Assembly (NCBI GenBank): GCA_963850095.1 | Contig: CAWKJX010000011.1 | Coordinates: 67,652-131,651, forward strand | DNA: 64,000 nt | Source of the DNA: Bog-473 sp963850095 | Lineage (GTDB): Bacteria; Actinomycetota; Acidimicrobiia; Acidimicrobiales; RAAP-2 | Direction of reading: 5' to 3' | Shown: positions 42,205-49,589 of the stretch, in pieces | Position numbering within the stretch: the stretch's first letter is position 1 | How the letters are laid out: each line of letters opens with the position of its first letter | The notes under the pieces: model-generated | Seen by the model: only the letters and a program-made list of their open reading frames with translations | Database searches by the model: none | What the model was told of the DNA's origin: nothing | Position numbers and translations under genes: made by a program

Positions 42205-43257
42205 ATGGTCGACTGGGCGCTGGCCCAGCGCGTGTCCGCGGGCGCGCTCATCCTCAAGCCGGCACCGGCCACCTACCGCTCCGCCGCGCTGCAGGCGCAG
42301 TTCGACGAGCTCACGGCGCGCGCCGAGGCCTTGGTCAGCGAGGCCACCGGGCTGCACTCGGCCCACGGGACGGCCCGGGCCAAGGTGACCGATCGCCCCG
42401 GATGGGCGGCCGCCAACGTGCGCTCCATCGAACGGCTGGTCGGCCCCGCCCTGGGCGAGCTCCAGCGCGCCCGCGGGTCGAAGATCGGCGGGCCGTCGCT
42501 CGCCGTCGGCCGCGCCGTGGCCGGGACACAACTCGGCCTCATGCTGGCCTACATGGCGACGCGGGTGTTGGGCCAGTACGACCTGCTCATCAATGACGAA
42601 TCCCCCGAGGACCAGGATCTCGTCTCCTATGTGGGCCCGAACATCGTGGCCGTCGAGGAGCAGTACAGCTTCTCCCCCAGCCAGTTCCGGCTGTGGCTGG
42701 CGCTGCACGAGGTGACGCACCGGCTGCAGTTCACCGCCGTGCCCTGGCTGCGCGACCACTTCGTCTCCCTCATCACCGAAATGCTCGGGCCGCTCTCGGG
42801 TGACCCGTCCGGCTTCGCCGAGGTGGTCAAGCGGGTGGCCAGCGAGGTGCGGGCCGGACACAACCCCGCCGGCGAGGCCGGCGTGGTCGGAATGCTGGCC
42901 ACGCCCGAGCAGCGCCAGGCGCTGTCGAAGATCTCCGGGATGATGAGCCTGCTCGAGGGTCACGGCGACGTGACCATGGACCGCGCCGGCGCCGCCGAGG
43001 TGCCCGGCGCCGCCCACTTCTCCCGCGTCCTGCACGAGCGGCGGACGAACGCCCGCGGGCTGACCAGGCTGATGTCGAAGGTGCTCGGCCTCGACGCCAA
43101 AATGCGCCAGTACGCCGAGGGCGAGCGTTTCGTCGAGTCGGTCGAGGCCGCCGGGGGGCCGGCGCTGCTGGCCCGGGTGTGGGACGGCCCGGAGTGGCTG
43201 CCCACCCTCGAGGAGATCCGCGACCCGGCTGCCTGGGTGACCCGAGCCGGTGGGTGA
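42205..43257 (+). CDS. Zinc-dependent metalloprotease-like protein (DUF2342)
   Basis: A 350-residue protein of the family often labelled 'coenzyme F420 biosynthesis-associated' or zinicin-like metallopeptidase. The zinc motif HExxH is HEVTH in RLWLALHEVTHRLQFTA, with a distal acidic residue in SLLEGHGDVTMDRAG. The N-terminal region (LGQYDLLINDESPEDQDLVS) is also conserved. In actinobacteria it regularly precedes tilS-hpt, as here. No signal peptide; the target is unknown. Stop overlaps the tilS GTG by 8 bp. Confidence 0.85.
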   Translation: MVDWALAQRVSAGALILKPAPATYRSAALQAQFDELTARAEALVSEATGLHSAHGTARAKVTDRPGWAAANVRSIERLVGPALGELQRARGSKIGGPSLAVGRAVAGTQLGLMLAYMATRVLGQYDLLINDESPEDQDLVSYVGPNIVAVEEQYSFSPSQFRLWLALHEVTHRLQFTAVPWLRDHFVSLITEMLGPLSGDPSGFAEVVKRVASEVRAGHNPAGEAGVVGMLATPEQRQALSKISGMMSLLEGHGDVTMDRAGAAEVPGAAHFSRVLHERRTNARGLTRLMSKVLGLDAKMRQYAEGERFVESVEAAGGPALLARVWDGPEWLPTLEEIRDPAAWVTRAGG

Positions 43258-44171
43258 GGGCGGGGCCGCCCAGCTCGTCTGCGACCTCCTGGCCCGCTGC
43301 ACCTTCCCGCCCCCGGGCACCCCGGTGGCGTGCGCCGTGTCGGGCGGGCCGGACTCGCTGGCTCTCCTCGTGCTGGCCGCGGCCGCCCGCTGCGACGTGA
43401 CCGCCTACCACGTGGACCACGGGCTGCGGGCCGGGTCGGACACCGAGGCCGAGCTGGTGTCGGGCGCCGCGGACCGGGTGGGGGCCCGCTTCGAGGCCCG
43501 GCGGGTGTCGGTGGCACCGGGCGCCAACCTCGAGGCCCGGGCCAGGGCGGCGCGTTTCGGCGCCCTGCCCGCCGGCGTGGCCACCGGGCACACCATGGAC
43601 GATCAGGCCGAGACCATTCTGGTCAACCTCCTGCGCGGGGCGGGCGCCGACGGGCTGGCCGGCATGGAACCGGGGCACCGCCACCCGCTGCTGGACCTGC
43701 GCCGGGCCGAGACCCACGCGTTGTGCGACGCCCTCGGGTGGGAGCCGGTGCGCGACGCGCACCAACGACGACCCCGCTTTCGTGCGCAACCGGGTCCGCC
43801 ACGAGCTGCTGCCGCTCTGCGCGCAGGTGGCCGGGCGCGACCCGGTCCCGCTGCTGGCCCGGCAGGCGGCGCTGCTGCGCGACGAGGTGGCGCTGCTGGA
43901 CGCGCTGGCCGCGGCGGCCCTGCCCGACCCGGCCGACGCGCGCGCCGTGGCGCGCAGCGAGCGGCCCCTGGCCCGGCGCGCCCTCCGGCAATGGCTGCGC
44001 ACGGTGGCGCCGGTCGAAGGGGGCCATCCGCCCTCGCTGGCCGAGGTCGACCGCGTGCTGGCCGTGGCACAGGGCGCCGCCGTCGGGACCGAGCTGTCGG
44101 GAGGCCGCCGGGTGCGCCGCTCGCGTGGACGCCTCGGGGTCGGCCCCGACGCCTCCGGTAGTGTCACCCCG
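43250..44171 (+). CDS. tilS: tRNA(Ile)-lysidine synthetase TilS (one frameshift; reads on into hpt)
   Basis: TilS modifies C34 of tRNA-Ile(CAU) with lysine. From GTG 43250 the N-terminal ATPase is clear: AVSGGPDSLALLVLA (PP-loop), YHVDHGLRAGSD, ATGHTMDDQAETILVNLLRG. At ~43757 the frame breaks; the conserved continuation TNDDPAFVRNRVRHELLP appears in another frame and runs through the C-terminal part. That frame has no stop before hpt, so a repaired product would be a TilS-Hpt fusion unless hpt starts separately at GTG 44172. Fusions of this kind are known in Listeria. The indel is probably a sequence error, because TilS is essential in most bacteria. Confidence 0.82.
44159..44164 (+). promoter_or_regulatory. 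-10-like TAGTGT, 7 nt before GTG of hpt
   Basis: Lies inside the end of tilS; would give hpt its own leaderless transcript. Confidence 0.45.
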
Positions 44172-44744
44172 GTGACCCGCGAGGATGCCGAGGCCGGTGT
44201 GCCCTCGTGGGCGGAGCCCGACGTCGGTCCGGTGCTGGTCGGCGCCGGTGAGCTGGCGGCCCGGGTGGCCGAGCTCGGAGCCCAGATCACGGCCGACTAC
44301 GCCGACGAGCCACCGCTGCTGGTGGCCGTGCTCAAGGGGGCCATGCTCTTCATGAGCGACCTCTGCCGGGCCATCGCGCTCCCGGTCGACGTCGACTTCA
44401 TGGCCGTCTCGTCCTACGGGAGCGCCACGAAGACCTCAGGCGTGGTGCGCATCGTCAAAGACCTCGACTCCGAGCTCGACGGCCGGCACGTGCTCGTCGT
44501 CGAGGACATCATCGACAGCGGCCTCACGCTGAACTACCTGCGCCGCTATCTCAACGCGCGCCAGCCCAAGAGCGTGGAGATATGCGCCCTCCTGGTGAAG
44601 GAGGGCGAACAACGGGTGGAGCTCGACCTGAAGTACACCGGCTTCGTGATTCCGCCCGAGTTCGTGGTGGGCTACGGCCTCGACGTGGCCGAGCGCTACC
44701 GCAACCTGCACAGCGTGCACCGCTACAAGGGCGCCGAGCAGTGA
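44172..44744 (+). CDS. hpt: Hypoxanthine phosphoribosyltransferase
   Basis: A 190-residue enzyme making IMP/GMP from hypoxanthine/guanine and PRPP. Motifs: LLVAVLKGAMLFMSDL, FMAVSSYGSATKTSGVV and the PRPP loop VLVVEDIIDSGLTL, then YTGFVIPPEFVVGYGLDVAE. GTG 44172 gives the normal length, but the frame is open upstream into tilS, so fusion is possible. The stop overlaps the folE start by GTGA. In mycobacteria ftsH lies between hpt and folE; here it is absent. Confidence 0.93.
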   Translation: MTREDAEAGVPSWAEPDVGPVLVGAGELAARVAELGAQITADYADEPPLLVAVLKGAMLFMSDLCRAIALPVDVDFMAVSSYGSATKTSGVVRIVKDLDSELDGRHVLVVEDIIDSGLTLNYLRRYLNARQPKSVEICALLVKEGEQRVELDLKYTGFVIPPEFVVGYGLDVAERYRNLHSVHRYKGAEQ

Positions 44745-45310
44745 GCGTCGACGTCGAGCGGGTGAGCGCCGCCGTCACCGAGCTGCTGTGGGCCATCGGA
44801 GAGGACCCCGGGCGCGACGGCCTGGTGGCGACGCCCCACCGGGTGGCGGCCATGTACGAGGAGCTGTTCTCCGGCCTGCACGACGACCCGGCCCGGCACC
44901 TCGAGGTGACGTTCGCCGCCGAGCACGACGAAATGGTGATGGTGCGCGACATCCCCTTCGCATCGCTCTGCGAGCACCACCTGGTGCCCTTCCTCGGCAA
45001 GGCGCACGTGGCCTACATTCCGGCCGAGGACGGCCGCATCACGGGGCTGTCCAAGCTGGCCCGGCTGGTCGACGGCTATGCCCGGCGCCTGCAGGTGCAG
45101 GAGCGCATGACCACTCAGATCGCCGACGCCCTCGACTCGGTCCTCTCGCCGCGTGGCGTGCTGGTGGTCATAGAGGCGGAACACCTGTGCATGTCGATGC
45201 GCGGGGTCAAGAAACCAGGCACCACGACCGTCACGTCGTCGGTGCGCGGGCTCTTCCGGTCCGACGTGGCCACCCGCGCCGAGGCCATGCAGTTCATCCG
45301 GGGTCGCTGA
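44741..45310 (+). CDS. folE: GTP cyclohydrolase I
   Basis: A 189-residue enzyme opening GTP to dihydroneopterin triphosphate, first step of folate synthesis. Zinc ligands are in SLCEHHLVPFLGKAH (Cys, His) and EHLCMSMRGVKKPG (Cys). GRITGLSKLARLVDGYARRL and TSSVRGLF are typical. GTG 44741 overlaps the hpt stop. Begins the folate block folE-folP-x-folB-folK. Confidence 0.96.
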   Translation: MSVDVERVSAAVTELLWAIGEDPGRDGLVATPHRVAAMYEELFSGLHDDPARHLEVTFAAEHDEMVMVRDIPFASLCEHHLVPFLGKAHVAYIPAEDGRITGLSKLARLVDGYARRLQVQERMTTQIADALDSVLSPRGVLVVIEAEHLCMSMRGVKKPGTTTVTSSVRGLFRSDVATRAEAMQFIRGR

Positions 45311-45314
45311 CCCC

Positions 45315-46127
45315 ATGGCGCCGGGGCCGTCCGGCCGGCCACTCGTCATGGGCGTGCTCAACGTGACACCCGACTCCTTCTCCGACGGCGGGCAGCACGA
45401 CACGTTCGAAGCGGCGGTGGCCCACGCGATGACCCTGGTCGCCGAGGGCGCCGACCTGATCGACGTGGGCGGCGAGTCCTCGCGCCCGGGGGCCGAGCCC
45501 GTCCCCACCGACGTCGAGCTTTCCCGCGTCGTCCCGGTCGTCGCCGCGCTGGTGAGCCGGGGCGTCCGGGTGTCGGTGGACACGGTGAAGCCGGAGGTGG
45601 CGACGGCCGCCGTCGGGGCGGGCGCCAGCCTGGTCAACGACATCTCGGCCTCGCTGTGGCCGGTGGCCGCCGCCGCCGGCGCCGGCTGGGTGGCCATGCA
45701 CATGCAGGGCCGGCCCCGCAGCATGCAGGAAGACCCCAGCTACGGCGACGTGGTGGCCGAGGTGCGCGACCTCCTCCTGGCCCGGGCCGGCCGGGCCCTG
45801 GACGCCGGCGTGGCCGAGGTCTGGGTCGACCCCGGCATCGGCTTCGGCAAGACGGTGGCACACAACCTCTCGCTCCTGCGCCACCTGGACGAACTGGTCG
45901 CCGCCGCCGCCGCGGCGGGGTGCGCCGGCGTGGCCGTGGGTACCAGCCGCAAGCGTTTCCTGGGCGTCCTGGCCTCCTCCGGAGGTGAGCCCGCCCCCGT
46001 GGCCGACCGGCTCGAGGGGTCGCTGGCCACCGCCGCTGCTGCCCTGGTTGCGGGCGCCGGCCTGGTCCGGGTGCACGACGTGGCGGCCACGGTCCAGGTG
46101 GCCCGGCTGTATGGTCCTGCCGCATGA
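45315..46127 (+). CDS. folP: Dihydropteroate synthase
   Basis: A 270-residue TIM-barrel enzyme joining p-aminobenzoate to dihydropterin pyrophosphate; sulfonamide target. Signatures MGVLNVTPDSFSDGG, DLIDVGGESSRPGA, VNDISA, MHMQGRPRSMQ, WVDPGIGFGKT and GTSRKRFLG, followed by RVHDVAA. Length normal. 4 bp after folE; ATGA overlap with the next gene. Confidence 0.96.
   Translation: MAPGPSGRPLVMGVLNVTPDSFSDGGQHDTFEAAVAHAMTLVAEGADLIDVGGESSRPGAEPVPTDVELSRVVPVVAALVSRGVRVSVDTVKPEVATAAVGAGASLVNDISASLWPVAAAAGAGWVAMHMQGRPRSMQEDPSYGDVVAEVRDLLLARAGRALDAGVAEVWVDPGIGFGKTVAHNLSLLRHLDELVAAAAAAGCAGVAVGTSRKRFLGVLASSGGEPAPVADRLEGSLATAAAALVAGAGLVRVHDVAATVQVARLYGPAA
46110..46115 (+). promoter_or_regulatory. -10-like TATGGT, 8 nt before ATG 46124
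   Basis: Located in the last codons of folP; candidate internal leaderless promoter. Confidence 0.4.
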
Positions 46128-46651
46128 AGGGCAAGTGGGCCAACGGCATCCCGCCCCGCAACTTCACCTGGATCATCCGGGACCACCTCGCGGTCAGCGA
46201 GCGCCCGGGCGGGTTCGCGGTCAACCACCGGCGGGTGCGCCGCACCGAGGAGATCATTTGGCTGCGCGTGCAGGGGTTCGGGCGGGTGATCTCGCTCCTG
46301 CCCTCGCCCCACAACCTGGCCGCCTACGACGACGAGGGCCTGGCCTGGGCCCACTACCCGCTCGAGCGCTCCGGGGATCCCCGTCCGGCGCTGGCCGCCT
46401 GCTACCGGGACGTCGACGACTCACTGGCCGCGGGCCTGCGCATCCTCATCCACCAGGACGAGCTGGGGGACCGCGTCATGGGGGTGGTGGCCGGCTACCT
46501 GGTCTGGTCCAGCCGCATTGCCAGCCAACCCCAGGCGGTGGCGCTGGTCGAGCACATGGTCGGTCACGCCATGGGCGAGCCCGGGCGCGAGCTGCTGTCG
46601 GAGCTGGAGGGCATGCCCGCGCGGGCCAGGCCTCCTGAGGCGGACCGGTGA
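46124..46651 (+). CDS. Dual-specificity-phosphatase-like protein with active-site Cys replaced (pseudophosphatase)
   Basis: A 175-residue protein between folP and folB. Its core matches a small DSP/PTP fold: IIWLRVQGFGRVISLLPSPH, a general-acid-loop-like AWAHYPLERSG, and the P-loop position RILIHQDELGDRVMGVVAGYL. The catalytic HCX5R reads HQDELGDR: H110, Gln111 in place of Cys, R117. It is therefore unlikely to be a classical phosphatase and may bind phosphorylated ligands or be regulatory. It overlaps folP and folB by 4 bp each. Family assignment rests on motif shape only. Confidence 0.6.
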   Translation: MKGKWANGIPPRNFTWIIRDHLAVSERPGGFAVNHRRVRRTEEIIWLRVQGFGRVISLLPSPHNLAAYDDEGLAWAHYPLERSGDPRPALAACYRDVDDSLAAGLRILIHQDELGDRVMGVVAGYLVWSSRIASQPQAVALVEHMVGHAMGEPGRELLSELEGMPARARPPEADR

Positions 46652-47010
46652 ACGACCGCATAGAGATCCACGACCTCCGGGTCGTCGGCGTGCACGGCCT
46701 CCTCGACGAGGAGCGTGAGCGCCCCCAGCCCTTCTCGGTCGACATAGTGGCCTGGGTCGACATGGCGGCCGCCCAGCACAGCGACGACCTCGCGGACACG
46801 GTCGACTACGGGGCGCTGGCCCAGGCCGCGGCCGACGTCGTGGGCGGCCGCTCCTACCGGCTGCTCGAGGCCCTGGCCGGCCGCCTGGCCAGCGCCCTCC
46901 TGATCCTCGACCCCCGGCTCGAGGCGGTCGAGGTCGCCGTGCGCAAGCTGCGGCCGCCCCTGCCGCTCGACGTCGGCTCCACCGGGGTGCGGGTGCGCCG
47001 GTCGCGCTGA
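46648..47010 (+). CDS. folB: Dihydroneopterin aldolase
   Basis: A 120-residue enzyme cleaving dihydroneopterin to 6-hydroxymethyl-dihydropterin. IEIHDLRVVGVHGLLDEERE, the conserved Tyr region TVDYGALAQAAA, SYRLLEALAGRLA and VEVAVRKLRPPLP (catalytic Lys). The GTG start overlaps the previous gene; one-base overlap (TGATG) with folK. Confidence 0.93.
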   Translation: MNDRIEIHDLRVVGVHGLLDEERERPQPFSVDIVAWVDMAAAQHSDDLADTVDYGALAQAAADVVGGRSYRLLEALAGRLASALLILDPRLEAVEVAVRKLRPPLPLDVGSTGVRVRRSR

Positions 47011-47477
47011 TGGCCCGTGCCCGCGCCTTCATAGGGCTGGGGTCGAACCTGGGGGACCGGCGGGCGTTGCTGCGTGCCGCCGTGGCGTCGTTGGCGGACG
47101 CCGGCGACGTGGTCGCCGTCTCAGACGTCTACGAGACCGAGCCGGTCGGCGGCCCCCGGGGGCAGGAGCCCTACCTCAACGTGGTGGTCGAGCTGGCGAC
47201 GCAGGACGAGCCGCGGCGCCTCCTGGAGCGCTGCCAGGCGCTGGAGCAGGCGGCCGGTCGCGAGCGCACGGTGCGCTGGGGGCCGCGCACGCTCGACGCC
47301 GACGTCCTCTGCGTCGAGGGCCGGACGGTCGACGAGCCCGACCTGACCGTGCCCCACCCCCGCCTGTGGGAGCGGCGCTTCGTGGTGGCCCCCCTGGCCG
47401 AGCTGGCGCCGGACCTGGTCACGGATGACCAGCTCAGGGCGTCTGGTGGCCAAGTGACCCGTATGGGTAGGCTGTAG
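47010..47477 (+). CDS. folK: 6-hydroxymethyl-dihydropterin pyrophosphokinase
   Basis: A 155-residue kinase. FIGLGSNLGDRRALL, SDVYETEPVGGPRGQEPYLN, the signature RWGPRTLDADVLCVEG and VPHPRLWERRFVVAPLAELAP. Completes the pterin branch for FolP. Length normal. The next gene has its own promoter and ribosome site. Confidence 0.95.
   Translation: MARARAFIGLGSNLGDRRALLRAAVASLADAGDVVAVSDVYETEPVGGPRGQEPYLNVVVELATQDEPRRLLERCQALEQAAGRERTVRWGPRTLDADVLCVEGRTVDEPDLTVPHPRLWERRFVVAPLAELAPDLVTDDQLRASGGQVTRMGRL
47468..47473 (+). promoter_or_regulatory. Candidate -10 (TAGGCT) for the panC-panD operon
   Basis: TAGGCT spans the end of folK; the transcript would have a ~65-nt leader ending in a strong GAAGGAGG site before ATG 47545. 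Confidence 0.45.
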
Positions 47478-47544
47478 CCGACGTTTTCGCATCGTCTGTA
47501 GGCGAACGGCACCCCGACGGGGCCGGAACGCCGAAGGAGGTCAG

Positions 47545-48279
47545 ATGCACACCATCCGGATCATCGGTCCCGGTCGGGCCGGTACGTCCCTGGCCGTCGC
47601 GCTCTCGGCGCGCGGCTGGGCCTTCGCCGGGTACGTGGGTCGCCACGACGACCTGTCCGGCGCCGCCCGTGGGGTCGACGTGCTCGTCATCGCCACGCCC
47701 GATGACGCCATCGCCGAGGTGGCGGCCGCCGTCACCCCCGAGCCTGGCACGACCGTCGTCCACCTCTCGGGCTCCCTCGGTCTCGAGGCGCTGGCGCCCC
47801 ATCCCCGCCGCGCCGCCGTGCACCCGCTCGTCCCCCTGCCCAACGCCGAGGTCGGGGCGGCCCGGTTGGGCTCGGGCGTGACGTTCGCCATCGCCGGCGC
47901 GCCTGCCGCCCGCGACATCGTGGCCGCGCTGGCCGGCCGGGTGGTCGAGGTGGCCGACGGCGACCGGGCCGCCTACCATGCCGCCGCCTGCATCGCGGCC
48001 AACCACGTGGTGGCCCTTTTGGGCCAGGTGGAGCGGGTGGCCGCCGAGGTGGGCCTCCCCCTCGAGGCGTTCCTGCCCCTGACCCGGGCCGCCGTCGACG
48101 ACGTGGCCGCCCTGGGCGCCGCCGCCGCGCTGACCGGCCCGGCACGCCGGGGGGACTGGGCCACGCTCAGCCGCCATCTCGACGCCCTGCCCGAGGGCGA
48201 GCGCACCGGCTACCAGGCCGGCGCCGCCCTGGCGACCAAGCTGGCCGGCTCCGCCGTGCCGGCGCAGGCGGCGGTGTAG
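47545..48279 (+). CDS. Rossmann-fold DUF2520 protein (ketopantoate reductase-like)
   Basis: A 244-residue protein with N-terminal NAD(P) motif IRIIGPGRAGTSLAVAL and ATPDDAIAEV, then a helical DUF2520 domain (YHAAACIAANHVVALLGQV; PLTRAAVDDVAALG; LTGPARRGDWATLSRHL). It invariably sits before panC in actinobacteria (as Rv3603c in M. tuberculosis) and is suspected, not proven, to be the missing ketopantoate reductase. AAGGAGG at 47532-47538 is an ideal ribosome site. panC follows after 4 bp. Confidence 0.85.
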   Translation: MHTIRIIGPGRAGTSLAVALSARGWAFAGYVGRHDDLSGAARGVDVLVIATPDDAIAEVAAAVTPEPGTTVVHLSGSLGLEALAPHPRRAAVHPLVPLPNAEVGAARLGSGVTFAIAGAPAARDIVAALAGRVVEVADGDRAAYHAAACIAANHVVALLGQVERVAAEVGLPLEAFLPLTRAAVDDVAALGAAAALTGPARRGDWATLSRHLDALPEGERTGYQAGAALATKLAGSAVPAQAAV

Positions 48280-48283
48280 CGCG

Positions 48284-49186
48284 GTGGAGACCGTCGGCAC
48301 CCGCGCCGCCTGCCGGCAGCTGCTCGACACCGGGCGCGCCGCCGGGCGCTCCGTCGGCCTCGTGCCGACCATGGGGGCGCTGCACGAGGGGCACATCGCG
48401 CTCATGACGCAGGCGCGGGCGGAGTGCGACGTGGTCGCCGTGAGCATTTTCGTCAACCCGCTGCAGTTCGGCGACCCCGACGACATCTCCAACTACCCGC
48501 GCACCCTCGAGCGTGACCTGCTCGTGTGCACCGAGGCGGGTGTCGACGTGGTCTTCGTCCCGTCGGTGGAGGAGATGTACCCGTCGTGGCCCGAGCCACC
48601 GTCGACCACGGTCGCCGTGTCCGGCCTCACCGACGCCTGGGAGGGGGCGGCGCGCCCCGGCCACTTCGACGGCGTGGCCACCGTGGTGGCCAAGCTGTTC
48701 GCCATCGCCGGGCCCTGCCGCGCCTACTTCGGACAGAAGGATTTCCAACAGCTGGCCGTGGTGCGGCGGATGACGCGGGACCTCTCGCTGCCGGTCGAGG
48801 TGGTGGGGTGCCCGACCGTGCGCGAGGCCGACGGCCTCGCGCTCTCGAGCCGCAACGTGCGCCTCTCGCCCGAGGAGCGCCACGCCGCGCTGGCGCTGCC
48901 GCTGGCGCTGGCCGCCGGGCGGTCCGCCGTGGCCGCCGGCGAGCGAGACGCGGCCGTCGTGGCCGCCGCCATGCGGGCGGTGGTCGAGGCCGAGCCGCTG
49001 GCCGCGCTGGACTACGCCGCGGCCGTCGACGCCGCCACGCTGGTCGAGGCGGGCGCCATCGAGGACCCGGACACGGTGCGACTGCTGGTGGCGGCGCTCG
49101 TCGGGCCGGTCCGTCTGATCGACAACAGCGCGGCGGTTGCCGCGGAGAGGGCCGACCGGGCCCGCCAACTCGAAAGGATCGGTTGA
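48284..49186 (+). CDS. panC: Pantothenate synthetase
   Basis: A 300-residue enzyme condensing pantoate and beta-alanine. VPTMGALHEGHIALM (HIGH-type), VSIFVNPLQFG, YPRTLERDL, YFGQKDFQQLAVVRRM (KMSKS-like position nearby), and SSRNVRLSPEERHAA. Length normal. Translation from GTG 48284. PanD, next, supplies its beta-alanine. Confidence 0.96.
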   Translation: METVGTRAACRQLLDTGRAAGRSVGLVPTMGALHEGHIALMTQARAECDVVAVSIFVNPLQFGDPDDISNYPRTLERDLLVCTEAGVDVVFVPSVEEMYPSWPEPPSTTVAVSGLTDAWEGAARPGHFDGVATVVAKLFAIAGPCRAYFGQKDFQQLAVVRRMTRDLSLPVEVVGCPTVREADGLALSSRNVRLSPEERHAALALPLALAAGRSAVAAGERDAAVVAAAMRAVVEAEPLAALDYAAAVDAATLVEAGAIEDPDTVRLLVAALVGPVRLIDNSAAVAAERADRARQLERIG

Positions 49187-49190
49187 GCCG

Positions 49191-49589
49191 ATGCGCCGCC
49201 GCATGATGAAGTCCAAGATCCACCGGGCCACCGTGACCGGGGCCAACCTCAACTACGTGGGCTCCGTGTCCATCGACACCGAGCTCATGGCGCTGGCCGA
49301 CATAGTCCCCTACGAGCAGGTGGCCGTTCTCGACATCGACAACGGAGCACGCTTCGAGACCTACGCCATCGAGGGTGAGCGGGGGCAGATCTGCCTCAAC
49401 GGGGCCGCCGCCCGTCTGGTGGCACCGGGCGACAAGGTGATCGTCATCACCTACGCCGACTACGAGCGCGCCGAGCTCGAGAGCTACGTCCCGCGGGTGG
49501 TGCACGTCGACGGGCGCAACCGGGTGATCGACGAGGTGTCGGCCCGCCTCGATGCCGAGCTGTCGGCGCCCCTGACCGAACCGGCGTGA
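49191..49589 (+). CDS. panD: Aspartate 1-decarboxylase (pyruvoyl enzyme)
   Basis: A 132-residue proenzyme that makes beta-alanine. MMKSKIHRATVTGANLNYVG is followed by the self-cleavage site G-S (YVGSVSID), where Ser becomes the pyruvoyl group. LNGAAARLVAPGDKVIVITY is typical. ATG 49191 is used; ATG 49203 or 49206 fit the family start better and are alternatives. The last codons overlap nadB. Confidence 0.95.
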   Translation: MRRRMMKSKIHRATVTGANLNYVGSVSIDTELMALADIVPYEQVAVLDIDNGARFETYAIEGERGQICLNGAAARLVAPGDKVIVITYADYERAELESYVPRVVHVDGRNRVIDEVSARLDAELSAPLTEPA

